64,000 bases of DNA, from positions 4,937,411 through 5,001,410 of the forward strand of contig NZ_CP036348.1 of assembly GCF_007753095.1 (NCBI RefSeq). The letters run 5' to 3'. Origin of the DNA: Rosistilla carotiformis. GTDB lineage: Bacteria; Planctomycetota; Planctomycetia; Pirellulales; Pirellulaceae. The position numbers and the translations under genes were made by a program. Position 1 is the stretch's first letter, and each line of letters starts with the position of its first letter. Below the pieces are notes generated by a model. It was not told the origin of the DNA, did no database searches, and saw only the letters and a list, made by a program, of their open reading frames with translations. Shown piece after piece: positions 24,764-34,642 of this stretch.

Positions 24764-25861
24764 ATGGCGTTCCGCCACGTTTCGTTTCCGTTGTCGCCCA
24801 CGCGCGACCTTCCACGCCTCTCCCGTCCTGCCGCTGATCGCCGCCGCGGGTTCACGCTTGTCGAACTGTTGGTGGTGATCGCGATCATCGGGATCCTGGT
24901 CGGATTGTTGCTGCCCGCCGTACAAGCAGCACGCGAAGCGGCGCGTCGCATGCAATGCGGCAACAACATGAAGCAGCTCGGGTTGGCGCTTCATAACTAC
25001 GCTTCGACCTATAACGAAGCGTTCCCCAACAACGGCTGGTCCTACCCCGGAGGATACCCCAATGACTTCTCCCCCTTTGCGAAACTGCTCCCCTTCATCG
25101 AGCAGGAAAATCTGCAAGACCTGATCGATTTCGACCTCTACATGGGACACCCAGCACTGGCCGACTTGCCGTTGGCTTTGCAGGCCGCCGCGGGAACGCG
25201 GGTGCCGACGTTTGAATGCCCCAGCGATGTTGGAGCCGACCTGCACTCGTTGACCATGCCCTTGGGAACGACGATCCAAATCGCGGGGACCAGTTATGCG
25301 ATGAACCAAGGAAGCGGACTCGACGGCGTGTTCCATCCCGGCAACGGCACGCCGTCGGACGGATTGTGTTGGATCGGTGCGAAGATCCGCTTCCGCGACA
25401 TCGTCGATGGAACCAGCAACACGATCGTGTTTGCCGAGACGACGATCGGGACGGGGATCGACATCGCATCGCCCACGCCCGTGCAGGATCCGCGTGCCTA
25501 TCGCGCCGCCGCAACGTCGGGCGTCGACGCCACCATGGCAGCTGCCGCCGATGCAAACGGATTGGCGGGAGTTCAATCGTTTATCGCGTCATGGAAGGGA
25601 GATCGAAATCACTACTGGTTGCGCGGTAGCGTCCCCAATGGCCCGGTGATGAACGGACGCTTGACGCCCAACAGCGAAGTTCCCGACATGACCTACGGCT
25701 CATCCAAAATGACAGCCGCCCGCAGCTACCATCCCGGCATCGCCGTGCTCAGCCTAGCCGATGGCAGCGTCCGCAACGCCAGCGATACGATCGATCGCGC
25801 CGTCTGGCACGCCAGCTGGACGCGGCATGGTGGCGAAGTGAAGACCGTTGCGTCGCAATAG
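24764..25861 (+). CDS. DUF1559 pseudopilin-like protein
   Basis: 365 residues from the ATG at 24764, chosen for its GAGGAG site 10 nt upstream; 18 further codons are open before it. A basic leader of about 28 residues precedes the pilin-type helix (GFTLVELLVVIAIIGIL), followed by AAREAARRMQC, the NNMKQLGLALHNY motif, FRDIVDGTSNT and the C-terminal family signature LADGSVRNAS. The N-terminal helix is essentially identical to those of the other two DUF1559 proteins in the window. No lipoprotein gene follows it, in contrast to the other two copies. Function unknown. Confidence 0.88.
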   Translation: MAFRHVSFPLSPTRDLPRLSRPAADRRRGFTLVELLVVIAIIGILVGLLLPAVQAAREAARRMQCGNNMKQLGLALHNYASTYNEAFPNNGWSYPGGYPNDFSPFAKLLPFIEQENLQDLIDFDLYMGHPALADLPLALQAAAGTRVPTFECPSDVGADLHSLTMPLGTTIQIAGTSYAMNQGSGLDGVFHPGNGTPSDGLCWIGAKIRFRDIVDGTSNTIVFAETTIGTGIDIASPTPVQDPRAYRAAATSGVDATMAAAADANGLAGVQSFIASWKGDRNHYWLRGSVPNGPVMNGRLTPNSEVPDMTYGSSKMTAARSYHPGIAVLSLADGSVRNASDTIDRAVWHASWTRHGGEVKTVASQ

Positions 25862-26037
25862 AACTGCCCCACAGGTTCTTTTAATGATGCAACGTCTGCG
25901 AGGCTCCAAGCTGTGGTTGCCGCGGCTTGGAGTTTTCGTATCGCCTTCGATCCCGTTCGGCTTCGTCTCGTCGCTCCAACCCAATCCATAGTTGCCAAAG
26001 AATTCCATTGTTCCAAAGAACTTCAACCCGACATCGC

Positions 26038-27681
26038 ATGCTGCTTGTTGCGGTGGCACTGATCGCCTGCAGCTCAGCAGTCACTACCTTCGCCTCTGAA
26101 CCTGCTTCATCAAACGCAGCGACAACGCTTGCGATCGGTGAACCGCTAAACGATTCGCTCGACGCTCAAGGCAATTCGCCAACGATCGTCATTCCCGCAT
26201 CCCCGGGGGACTTCATTCGCGGCGCGGTCGATGGCGAACAACTGGTCCTGTCGCTTGTCGATTCCACAGGAAACCACATCCGTCAACTCACCGCCGGCCA
26301 CGGATCAACACAAACCTTCATGTTTGTCGTCGGCAGCGAAGGGCCTTATGCGTTTTCGATCTCCGGTCCCGCGAAGGGAGAGTTTTCGTTAACGTTACGC
26401 AGCAGTATCCCGCTGGCCGAACAAAAGGCTCCGCAACCTGAATTGCAGAGTCCTCGGCTGCGTCAGCTGCAGCAAGACCTTTTGAAGTATCCGAGCACCG
26501 ATCGTTTCTGGAGCGAAATCCGGGCAGCCGGAGCGCCGTTGGTCGAATCCGAAGCGGTGATGCCGCCGCTGCCGAAGTCCGACGTCTTGGTGACCTTTCT
26601 CTGGCGCGGCGTTCAGCGCAACGTGCGGCTGTTTGGCGCGCCGTCGGGGGACCACGACGAACTGCATCGCCTGGGCGATTCCGATGTTTGGTATCGCAGC
26701 TACCGCGTCCCCCGCAGCGCCCGGATCGACTACCGATTCGCTCCCGACGTGCCGGTCTTCGACGGTTCGCCATGGGAACGACGCCGAGCGATCCTCGCCA
26801 CAGCACAGCGTGATCCATTAAACAAGCTTTGCTTCCCCGCCGATCCGGTCGACATCTACGACGGTAGCTCGGTCGTCGAACTGCCCGATGCCCCTCACCC
26901 AAGCTGGATCGAACCGAATCCGGAAACACCACGTGGCGCGATCACGCGACATCGATTGACCAGCGAAACGCTCGGCAACACGCGAGATATTCATCTCTAT
27001 CGACCCGTTGGCTATCGACCGGGCGATCCAGAAAACGGATTGTTAGTCGTCTTCGATGGCGACAAATATCTGCAACAGATCGACGCCGCAACAATTCTCG
27101 ACAATCTGATCGCAGCAAAAGCGATCCGCACCACCGCAGCGATCTTCGTCAGCAATCCGAGTCCCGAGAGCCGTTCGGTCGAATTGCCATGCAATCCCGA
27201 CTTCGCCAACTTCATCGCCAGCGAACTGATTCCTTGGGCGAAAGGTCAAGAGATCACCGCCTCGCCAGCCAACAGCGTAATCGCCGGAGCAAGCTACGGC
27301 GGACTCGCTGCCGCATTTATCGGTCATGCCCATCCCGAGATCTTCGGCAACGCCTACTGCCAATCGGGGTCGTTCTGGTGGTCGCCGGGAAGTCGACCGA
27401 CGCTACCGGCATCGGAACCCGAGTGGCTGGCTCGCCAAATCGCCGACGCTCCGCGGCAACCGACCCGGTTCCATCTGGAGGCTGGCGAATTTGAAGTCGA
27501 CATCCTCAATTCAACGCGCCATCTGCGCGACGTGCTAACCGCAAAAGGCTATACACTGACTCACCGCGAGTACGCCAGCAGCCACGGCTATTTCTACTGG
27601 CGATACACGTTTGCCAATGGGTTAATCGACTTGCTGGGATCGTCGACTGTCGCGTCGACTCCCGATCCGGTGACTCAGTAA
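26038..27681 (+). CDS. Secreted enterochelin-esterase-like hydrolase
   Basis: 547 residues from the ATG at 26038, which places a signal peptide (LLVAVALIACSSAVTTFA) at the N-terminus. The middle resembles the Fes N-terminal domain (VTFLWRGVQRNVRLFG, WYRSYRVPRSARIDYRF). The C-terminal esterase D-type alpha/beta hydrolase has NGLLVVFDGDKYL, the nucleophile elbow GASYGG (Ser419) and the late His motif SSHGYFYWR. Fes hydrolyses ferric enterobactin in the cytoplasm; an exported version would act in the periplasm or outside. This may complement the iron-reduction operon at 19-23 kb, but the substrate is not shown. Its 3' end overlaps the FecR-LamG gene by 7 bp. Confidence 0.8.
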   Translation: MLLVAVALIACSSAVTTFASEPASSNAATTLAIGEPLNDSLDAQGNSPTIVIPASPGDFIRGAVDGEQLVLSLVDSTGNHIRQLTAGHGSTQTFMFVVGSEGPYAFSISGPAKGEFSLTLRSSIPLAEQKAPQPELQSPRLRQLQQDLLKYPSTDRFWSEIRAAGAPLVESEAVMPPLPKSDVLVTFLWRGVQRNVRLFGAPSGDHDELHRLGDSDVWYRSYRVPRSARIDYRFAPDVPVFDGSPWERRRAILATAQRDPLNKLCFPADPVDIYDGSSVVELPDAPHPSWIEPNPETPRGAITRHRLTSETLGNTRDIHLYRPVGYRPGDPENGLLVVFDGDKYLQQIDAATILDNLIAAKAIRTTAAIFVSNPSPESRSVELPCNPDFANFIASELIPWAKGQEITASPANSVIAGASYGGLAAAFIGHAHPEIFGNAYCQSGSFWWSPGSRPTLPASEPEWLARQIADAPRQPTRFHLEAGEFEVDILNSTRHLRDVLTAKGYTLTHREYASSHGYFYWRYTFANGLIDLLGSSTVASTPDPVTQ

Positions 27682-29339
27682 TCGTTAGGCGGAGTGACGC
27701 TTTCGATCGGCAGCCCTGTCACGATATTAAACACTTGGCGACTGCCGGCACGAACCGAGCAAATCGATTCCCATCGCTGATTCGACGATGCTCGAACATC
27801 CTGGGAGAAATACGATTTCCTGTCGAGCACCTGGCGATAGTGAAGTGCCACTTCCTCCGAGGTCAATGCAAAATCATAGAGAGCGATTTCATCCAACGTA
27901 CCATGAAATGCTTCCGACTCATTCCATTGATTGTTGCCAATAATGGCGGGGGCCGAACCGCCGCTGATTGCCAAGATGCCAATAGGATACGTGTGCACGA
28001 ATCGCAAACGACCATCGACATAGAGGCACTTTCTGCCACTGAAGCTATCGTACGTGGCGACGACGTGGTGCGGGTTGCCGTCGGTTAACTCCACGACGCT
28101 GGGGCGGCCGTCGACTCCGTCCAGAGGCATGTCTAATTCACGGTAGCCAAGCTTTTCCAAATGCAGACCAAATGAAAGGCACGGGCCATTGGCGACCTGA
28201 GGTTCTGCATATTCACCGATATTGTCATCGTTCTGAAAACTTAAAAGGAACCGATAATCGCCATCTTCTTTGCGAAAGATTTCGTCGTAGTCCTTAAACT
28301 TTCCGCTCCAGTTCGACACGAACATCGCTTCGATCGCAATCCCGCTACTGAAAGCCATCGCGCCGGTTCCCACCGTTTCTCCTAACCCCTCGTCGATCTT
28401 TACAAAAGCGCGTGGAGAATTATCGAATCGAACCGCTCCATTGCCCACGATTCCCGCGGTGCGAGACGCATTGGCGCCATAGGTCAGCGGAACGCTTCGC
28501 GTATAGGGATCTTCCACCGCGGTCGATCCAGGCGTATCGAAGTTCCAATAGAACAACGGTGAACGAATCCGCGATTGCACCTCCACTTCTCCGTCGAGCA
28601 CTCGAACTGCAATATGTTGATCGTCGATCACATCGACTTCAAATTCCGTTCCCATATCAAGGAACCGTAGATTTGCCGTTGTCACCGAGAAGCTCGCGTC
28701 GGGGTGGTGCAATTTCGCATGCACCGAACCTTTGTATAACACGCCACTGGCTGCGGAATTGATGCCAAACATCGCGGGTCCCTGCACGCGTAGGCTGGCC
28801 CCGCTGGACGTGCGAAACTTAGTTGCCCCTTGGACAACCGACAGTGTCAGCGGCCCGGTAGCATTTCGATTGCGCCCCAAGGTCCCCACCGTTCCCAACA
28901 ACTGTTTGCGATGGTCGTAGCTGTAGGCCATCGCTTGGGTTTGAAGTTTCGTTTGGGGAATTTCAACTTGAGCCTGTGGTTCCAACGCATTCCCGTGCCA
29001 TCGCAGGCCGATGATGACCAGCACCGACGCCGCAACCGCTAACCCGGCCGCGGTGGACCACGTTGCAAAACGCGAGTTTCCCAAACGCGTTGGTTCTGTC
29101 GAATCGGCGTCGCTTGCGGACGCTGCCATCGACGGCCGCACCGCGGGCATGGCGGGAATCGTCATCGCGATTTGACCATGCACCAGCGTGTAACGCAGAT
29201 ACGTCCGTTGGGCCTCTGGATCGTTAAGCAATATCGATTCCAATTCAGCCACTTCGTCGGACGTCGCCACGCCATCGATCATCCGATCGGCAAGTTCCAG
29301 CAAGTGTTCACGGTCATCGCGTTGGTCGTGCGGATGCAT
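27675..29339 (-). CDS. FecR-domain anti-sigma-like protein fused to LamG domain
   Basis: 554 residues. A short N-terminal cytoplasmic part (about 1-88; LLELADRMIDGVATSDEVAELE resembles a sigma-binding segment) is followed by one transmembrane helix (about 92-112, WSTAAGLAVAASVLVIIGL). Next come a FecR-like periplasmic domain (LQGPAMFGI-type strands, FSVTTANLRFLDMGTEFEVDV-type signature) and a C-terminal concanavalin-A/LamG domain (about 300-490). It sits 29 bp after an ECF sigma gene on the same strand, so the pair likely forms a sensor/sigma switch. A fused glycan-binding-type domain suggests that the signal is a polysaccharide, which is an inference. Confidence 0.82.
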   Translation of the reverse strand: MHPHDQRDDREHLLELADRMIDGVATSDEVAELESILLNDPEAQRTYLRYTLVHGQIAMTIPAMPAVRPSMAASASDADSTEPTRLGNSRFATWSTAAGLAVAASVLVIIGLRWHGNALEPQAQVEIPQTKLQTQAMAYSYDHRKQLLGTVGTLGRNRNATGPLTLSVVQGATKFRTSSGASLRVQGPAMFGINSAASGVLYKGSVHAKLHHPDASFSVTTANLRFLDMGTEFEVDVIDDQHIAVRVLDGEVEVQSRIRSPLFYWNFDTPGSTAVEDPYTRSVPLTYGANASRTAGIVGNGAVRFDNSPRAFVKIDEGLGETVGTGAMAFSSGIAIEAMFVSNWSGKFKDYDEIFRKEDGDYRFLLSFQNDDNIGEYAEPQVANGPCLSFGLHLEKLGYRELDMPLDGVDGRPSVVELTDGNPHHVVATYDSFSGRKCLYVDGRLRFVHTYPIGILAISGGSAPAIIGNNQWNESEAFHGTLDEIALYDFALTSEEVALHYRQVLDRKSYFSQDVRASSNQRWESICSVRAGSRQVFNIVTGLPIESVTPPNDY

Positions 29340-29368
29340 GATTCAATTCCTCTTGGGCAACGACGATG

Positions 29369-29908
29369 TTAAGCCGACTCGTTGGCCAGTTTTGATTCGA
29401 CACAATCAAACAGCGATCGTCGCATCACCTTCAATGACTTGTAGACCGCGTGCACCGACCGACGCCAGCGTTTGGCAATTTGCGATGCCGATTCGTTCTC
29501 TCCATAGAACAATTGAACCAATTCGCGCTGCCGTTCGCTCAACAACTTAACGCATTCGTCCATCGCTGCTTGGCGTTGGTTGATTTCCGCACCGATCCCG
29601 ACCGCCGTCGCCGACATCTCTTGCATCAAGGCTTCGCTGAAGACGTGTCGATCGCGGTCGCGGGTTCGCCAATGTTTAAGCACTTGATGCCGCGTGACTC
29701 CCAAGGCCCAAGCGGCAAAATCTTCGTCGCGACGGAAACTGGAAAAGCTGCGCCATAATTCCAGACACGTTTCCTGGTACACGTCGTCCACCGCGCAGGG
29801 CTGATAGATCAGCGATCGAATATATCCGAGCACGCGGAACTGGTCTCGCAAAAACAATCGCAAAAACAACTCGTATTCGTCGGGTTTCGTGAACGGTTCA
29901 GTTTCCAT
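29369..29908 (-). CDS. ECF-type RNA polymerase sigma factor (planctomycete/verrucomicrobial type)
   Basis: 179 residues from the ATG at 29908; upstream TTG and GTG codons are possible but lack ribosome-binding sites. Region 2 is seen as QFRVLGYIRSLIYQPCAVDDVYQETCLELWRSF with FAAWALGVTRHQVLKHWR, and region 4 as LSERQRELVQLFYGENESASQIAKRWRRSVHAVYKSLKVMR. This matches the short sigma factors that planctomycetes encode in many copies beside FecR-LamG genes. Its regulon is unknown; the divergent PSD1-DUF1501 series is the obvious candidate. Confidence 0.88.
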   Translation of the reverse strand: METEPFTKPDEYELFLRLFLRDQFRVLGYIRSLIYQPCAVDDVYQETCLELWRSFSSFRRDEDFAAWALGVTRHQVLKHWRTRDRDRHVFSEALMQEMSATAVGIGAEINQRQAAMDECVKLLSERQRELVQLFYGENESASQIAKRWRRSVHAVYKSLKVMRRSLFDCVESKLANESA

Positions 29909-30117
29909 CCCGCGAGATCTCGATTGCACCAAAAAGGAAAGTGGAAGGAACTTAAATGGCGTCCGCGGTCGCGAACGGGCTCGATTTTCCAGCAGCTAGC
30001 CAACAAAGAATGGCGCGCCATCGAGCGTTTTGATACCTCCTCAAAACATTTTTTTTATTTTGGGTACCAATCTCGCCCCTTTCGGGTCACTCGAGTTACC
30101 GTGCACGATTCCCGCCT

Positions 30118-33114
30118 TTGCCTCCATCTAGGGTCCTTGGATTGCTGTTGCTTACAAAAGATCGAATAGCGTTTGGTTGGAGCCTCGCCGCTGCGGTCGG
30201 ACTGTCGTTCGCTGCCGCGTCGGCTAGGGCCGACGACAATTTCTTTGAAAATCGCGTCGCGCCGCTGTTGTCGCAGCGGTGCCTTTCTTGTCACGCAGGC
30301 GATTCGGCAAAGGGTGGCTTTTCGATCGCAGAATCCGACACGTTTTTTGCCGACGGATTTGTCGAACCAGGCGAATCGGCGGCAAGCCATCTGATCGCAT
30401 TGATCACTCCGCAGGGTAGCAAAGCAGAGATGCCCAAGGACGCCGATCCGCTATCGAGCGAGGAAATCGCGACGATCGCGGAATGGATCGACGCGGGAGC
30501 CCAGTGGCCCAAGGGCTTTGTTTTGCAGGAGGCGTTGGTCGACGATTTCAACTGGTGGTCGTTCCAGCCGCTCGCGCGACCACCTATTCCTCCGCAAAGC
30601 GATCCGTGGGCGAAATCTCCGATCGATCAATTTGTATTGGAGAAGCTGCGTGAAAAGGGACTGACCCATTCGCCGCCAGCGGACCGCCGAACGCTGATCC
30701 GACGCTTGACCTACGATCTGACCGGGCTTCCCCCAACCCCGGCGGAAGTCGCACAGTTCGTGGCCGATCCCGATCCGAACGCCTACGAAAATTTGGTCGA
30801 TCGGCTGCTGGATTCGAAGCACTACGGCGAACGCTGGGCGCGGCATTGGCTGGATGTTGCAAAGTACGCCGACTCCAACGGCTACGACAAAGATAAATTG
30901 CGTCCCAACGCTTGGCCCTACCGCGACTATGTGATCCGATCGTTCAACGAAGACAAACCGTACACGCGCTTTGTCCAGGAACAGATCGCCGGGGACGTGT
31001 TGTTTCCAGGAACCGCCGACGGCATGTTGGGGCTCGGTTTTATCGCCGCCGGTCCGTGGGACTTTATCGGTCACGTGGAGGTTTCCGAAGCGAAACTCGA
31101 TGGCAAAGTGGCCCGCAATCTCGATCGCGACGACATGGTTTCGGGCGTGCTGAACACATTCTGTAGCGTGACGGTCCAGTGTGCGCGATGCCACAACCAC
31201 AAATTTGATCCGATCACGCAACAGCAGTACTACGGCCTACAAGCAGTCTTTGCGGCAGTCGACCGTGCCGACCGGACTTTTGACTCAGAACCGCAAGTTG
31301 CCCAACAACGCGTTCAGCTCCAACGCCAGCTTGCTGATGCGAGGTCGCTTCAAAAAAGTGTCGACGATGCGATCGTCGCCGCGGGAGGCAGCGAACTGGC
31401 CGAGTTGTCCCAGAAGATCGAGACACTCAACAAACGTTCGAAACCGATCAAAGTGGACGAACACGGGTACCACAGTGCGATCGTCGCGAATCAGGACTCC
31501 GAAAAATGGGTTGAAGTGGAATTACCGGAGGAAGTCACGGCATCACAGATCGTTTTACATGCTTGCGAAGACGACTTCAACAAGATCGGTGCCGGCTTTG
31601 GTTTTCCCAAGCGGTTCAAACTGGAAGCGGCCGACGACGCAGGGAATTGGACCACAATCCACGATGCCACCGCGGGCGACTTTCCAAATCCAGGCCTGAT
31701 GCCGGTCGCTTACGCCATCGCAAACCAGCCTGTCCGTCGCGTGCGGATCACGGCGACAAGGCTGGCCGAGCGCAAGTCCGACTTCATTTTCGCCCTTGCG
31801 GAGCTGGAAGTCTTTGCTGGAAACCAGAACGTTGCGACCGGGGCGACGGTCCAATCGCTCGATTCGATCGAAGCCCCGATTCGATGGCGTCGACAGAACT
31901 TGACCGATGGAAAATGGCCGCGAATGGAAGATCCCGATGTGCCCCGGCAGATCCAGGAAGCCACCGTCAAGCGAGACGCAATCTTGGCGGCGGTCACGAC
32001 GCCCGAACTTGTCACCCGGCGCGAGGATGCGACACGCAAGATCGCCAAGGCGGAAGCCGCGTTGGCAGCGCTTCCTCCGCAGCAAATCGTTTACGCAGCG
32101 GCAACCGATTTTCAGCCCCAGGGGAATTTCAAGCCGACCGGCGGCAAACCACGCGAAGTCTTTGTTCTGCACCGTGGCGAGGTTGCGCTACCGGGAGACC
32201 CCGCGGTACCAGGAGTGATCCCGCTGGCCAGCGATTCCCAATGGCAGTTTGACCCGACGTTGTCCGAATCCGAACGTCGGGCGCAGCTGGCCGCATGGTT
32301 GACCGATCCGGAGCATCCGCTGGTTTGGCGATCGATCGTCAATCGAATCTGGCAGTACCATTTCGGTCAGGGAATTGTCGCCACCCCCAACGATTTCGGT
32401 CGAATGGGAGCTGAACCGACGCATCCCGAACTACTCGACTGGTTGGCCGTCGAATTTCGCGACGGCGGACAATCGATGAAGACCATGCACCGAATGATCG
32501 TAACCAGCAACACCTACCAACAAGCCTCCGACGACATCGTCGCCAATTCGACGGTCGACGGCAGCAATCAATATCTGTGGCGCTCGAATCGGCGGCGACT
32601 GTCAGCCGAAGAGGTCCGCGATTCGATCCTATCGGTCAGCGGATCGTTGGACGAAACGATGGGTGGCCCCGGGTTCTACTTGTTCGCCTTGGAAAAAACC
32701 GCGCACTCCCCTCACTTCGAATATCACAAGTTTGATCCAGCGGATAAGCGATCGCATCGGCGCAGCATCTATCGTTTCATCGCCCGTTCGCAACCGAACC
32801 CCTTTCTGACCACACTCGATTGCGCGGATTCGTCGCAGAGCACGCCGCGACGCAACGAAACGTTGACCTCGCTGCAAGCGTTGTCGTTGCTGAACAACAA
32901 GTTCAATTTAGTGATGTCGCAAGCGTTTGCGAAGCGACTGGAAACCGAAAGCGGCACCCTTCCCGAGCAGGTCACCTTGGCGATGCAATTGTTGGCCCAG
33001 CGCTCTCCCACGGCGGAAGAACGAGAAGATCTGGTCGAGTATGCGAAAACGCATGGGCTGCAGAATTTGTGTCGGATCTTGTTGAACCTCAGTGAATTCG
33101 TGTTTGTGGACTGA
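30118..33114 (+). CDS. PSD1-type cytochrome c domain protein (PSCyt1-DUF1549-DUF1553)
   Basis: 998 residues as annotated from a TTG; no ATG is available and the exact start is uncertain. A signal peptide (about 18-38) is followed by a cytochrome-c-like domain with heme motif CLSCH (Cys55, Cys58, His59). DUF1549 follows (SPIDQFVLEKLREKGL to a second C-x2-C-H, CARCHNHKFDPI), then a discoidin-like galactose-binding region (about 470-590, VEVELPEEVTASQIVLH) and DUF1553 to the end (LAAWLTDPEHPLVWRSIVNRIW, SNRRRLSAEEVRDSIL). These large periplasmic proteins are a planctomycete hallmark, often near sulfatases or glycan-degradation genes. It is followed after 8 bp by DUF1501. Biochemical activity is not known. 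Confidence 0.85.
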   Translation: MPPSRVLGLLLLTKDRIAFGWSLAAAVGLSFAAASARADDNFFENRVAPLLSQRCLSCHAGDSAKGGFSIAESDTFFADGFVEPGESAASHLIALITPQGSKAEMPKDADPLSSEEIATIAEWIDAGAQWPKGFVLQEALVDDFNWWSFQPLARPPIPPQSDPWAKSPIDQFVLEKLREKGLTHSPPADRRTLIRRLTYDLTGLPPTPAEVAQFVADPDPNAYENLVDRLLDSKHYGERWARHWLDVAKYADSNGYDKDKLRPNAWPYRDYVIRSFNEDKPYTRFVQEQIAGDVLFPGTADGMLGLGFIAAGPWDFIGHVEVSEAKLDGKVARNLDRDDMVSGVLNTFCSVTVQCARCHNHKFDPITQQQYYGLQAVFAAVDRADRTFDSEPQVAQQRVQLQRQLADARSLQKSVDDAIVAAGGSELAELSQKIETLNKRSKPIKVDEHGYHSAIVANQDSEKWVEVELPEEVTASQIVLHACEDDFNKIGAGFGFPKRFKLEAADDAGNWTTIHDATAGDFPNPGLMPVAYAIANQPVRRVRITATRLAERKSDFIFALAELEVFAGNQNVATGATVQSLDSIEAPIRWRRQNLTDGKWPRMEDPDVPRQIQEATVKRDAILAAVTTPELVTRREDATRKIAKAEAALAALPPQQIVYAAATDFQPQGNFKPTGGKPREVFVLHRGEVALPGDPAVPGVIPLASDSQWQFDPTLSESERRAQLAAWLTDPEHPLVWRSIVNRIWQYHFGQGIVATPNDFGRMGAEPTHPELLDWLAVEFRDGGQSMKTMHRMIVTSNTYQQASDDIVANSTVDGSNQYLWRSNRRRLSAEEVRDSILSVSGSLDETMGGPGFYLFALEKTAHSPHFEYHKFDPADKRSHRRSIYRFIARSQPNPFLTTLDCADSSQSTPRRNETLTSLQALSLLNNKFNLVMSQAFAKRLETESGTLPEQVTLAMQLLAQRSPTAEEREDLVEYAKTHGLQNLCRILLNLSEFVFVD

Positions 33115-33122
33115 ACAATAGA

Positions 33123-34565
33123 ATGCAAAATCGAAGAGACTTCGTCCGCCAAGCAGGGACAAACTTTGGGGCGCTCGCAATGGCCGCCATGCTGCAGCGC
33201 GAATCGCATTCGGCCAGCGGACGCGCGGTCGAAGTGCTGCACCACCCGCCCAAAGCGAAGCGTGTGGTGCAGTTGTTCATGGCCGGCGCGGCCAGCCACA
33301 TCGATCTATGGGATCACAAACCGATACTAGAGAAAGTTCACGGCCAAGAGTCGGACTTCGGCGAACATGTCGAAGCCTTTCAAAATGGCTTGGGCCCGTG
33401 GATGAAATCCCCCTTTCAATTTGCGCCGTATGGCAAATCGGGCAAACAGCTGAGTGAAGTGGTTGCACCGCTGGGGGAATGTGTCGACGACATCGCCTTT
33501 GTTCACAACATGGTCGGCAAAACGGGAGTCCATTCCCAAGCGACCTACCTGCAAGCGACAGGCTTCCAACGCCCGGGATTCCCAGGAATGGGCGCCTGGG
33601 TCAGCTATGGTCTCGGGGCAATCAACGAGAACCTGCCAACGTTTGTCGTCCTGCCCGACCATCGTGGGTTCGCTAGTAACGGACCGAAGAACTGGGGCTC
33701 CGCTTTTCTGCCGGCCAGTGCGCAGGGGACGACGATTTTCCCGCAACGCGAAAATCCCATCGATGACCTGACAGCGCGCGCCGATTTTGTGACCGCGACC
33801 GGCGACCGCGATGGGTTGGCCGTGCTCGATCGGATGAATCGACGCCATCTTCAACAGCACGCGGGGGATTCGCGATTGGAAGCCCGCATTCGCTCCTATG
33901 AATTGGCGGCAGCCATGCAGTTGAGTGCTCCCGAAGCGTTGGACATTTCAGGCGAGACCGCGGAAACGATGAAGATGTACGGCTTGGATCGGATCGGGGC
34001 CACGTATCCTGACGCCATCAATCCGGCCGAAGAAGCGGAGTATTTCGGCCGTAAGTGCCTGATCGCCCGACGGCTCCTGGAGCGCGGCGTTCGCTTTGTC
34101 CAAATCTGGTCGGGCAACGACAACGGTTTCCCGCGCCGCAACTGGGACTCTCACGAAGATATCGAGCGTGACCATGGTCCACTGGCCCGCGGGATGGCCG
34201 TCGGAACTGCGGCCCTGCTGAAAGACCTCAAGCGGACGGGCATGCTGGAAGACACGATCGTGTTGTGGACCACCGAATTTGGTCGGATGCCGAGCACGCA
34301 AGGAAGCAAGGGACGCGACCACAATCCCTATGTCTTCACCAATTGGATGTGCGGCGGAGGAATCCGTGGCGGCATCACGCATGGCGAGTCGGATGAATGG
34401 GGCTACAAACCACTGGACCGATTGAACCCGACCCAAGTCTACGACATCCATGCAACGATCCTGCACCAACTAGGGATCGATCATAAACGGTTAACCGTCC
34501 GTCACGATGGTGTCGATCGCCGGCTGACCGATGTTCATGGGCATGTCATTAAGGAGCTGATTTAG
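33123..34565 (+). CDS. DUF1501 protein (sulfatase-like fold), Tat-exported
   Basis: 480 residues starting 8 bp after the PSD1 gene. The N-terminal NRRDFVRQAG is a twin-arginine-type signal. The DUF1501 core is visible: AKRVVQLFMAGAASHIDLWDHKP, GQESDFGEHVEAF, DIAFVHNMVGKTGVHSQAT, then DTIVLWTTEFGRMPSTQG and GRDHNPYVFTNWMCGGGIRGG. The fold is alkaline-phosphatase/sulfatase-like but lacks the C/S-x-P-x-R formylglycine motif. PSD1 and DUF1501 occur as obligate neighbours across planctomycetes and probably act together on a shared substrate, presently unknown. Confidence 0.88.
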   Translation: MQNRRDFVRQAGTNFGALAMAAMLQRESHSASGRAVEVLHHPPKAKRVVQLFMAGAASHIDLWDHKPILEKVHGQESDFGEHVEAFQNGLGPWMKSPFQFAPYGKSGKQLSEVVAPLGECVDDIAFVHNMVGKTGVHSQATYLQATGFQRPGFPGMGAWVSYGLGAINENLPTFVVLPDHRGFASNGPKNWGSAFLPASAQGTTIFPQRENPIDDLTARADFVTATGDRDGLAVLDRMNRRHLQQHAGDSRLEARIRSYELAAAMQLSAPEALDISGETAETMKMYGLDRIGATYPDAINPAEEAEYFGRKCLIARRLLERGVRFVQIWSGNDNGFPRRNWDSHEDIERDHGPLARGMAVGTAALLKDLKRTGMLEDTIVLWTTEFGRMPSTQGSKGRDHNPYVFTNWMCGGGIRGGITHGESDEWGYKPLDRLNPTQVYDIHATILHQLGIDHKRLTVRHDGVDRRLTDVHGHVIKELI

Positions 34566-34642
34566 CATGCGCGTTCAATGCTCCCTCTTATCCACTTTGT
34601 TTCTCGATTTCTCTTCCGTTCGTTCAGTTTCTTGGAGGTATT

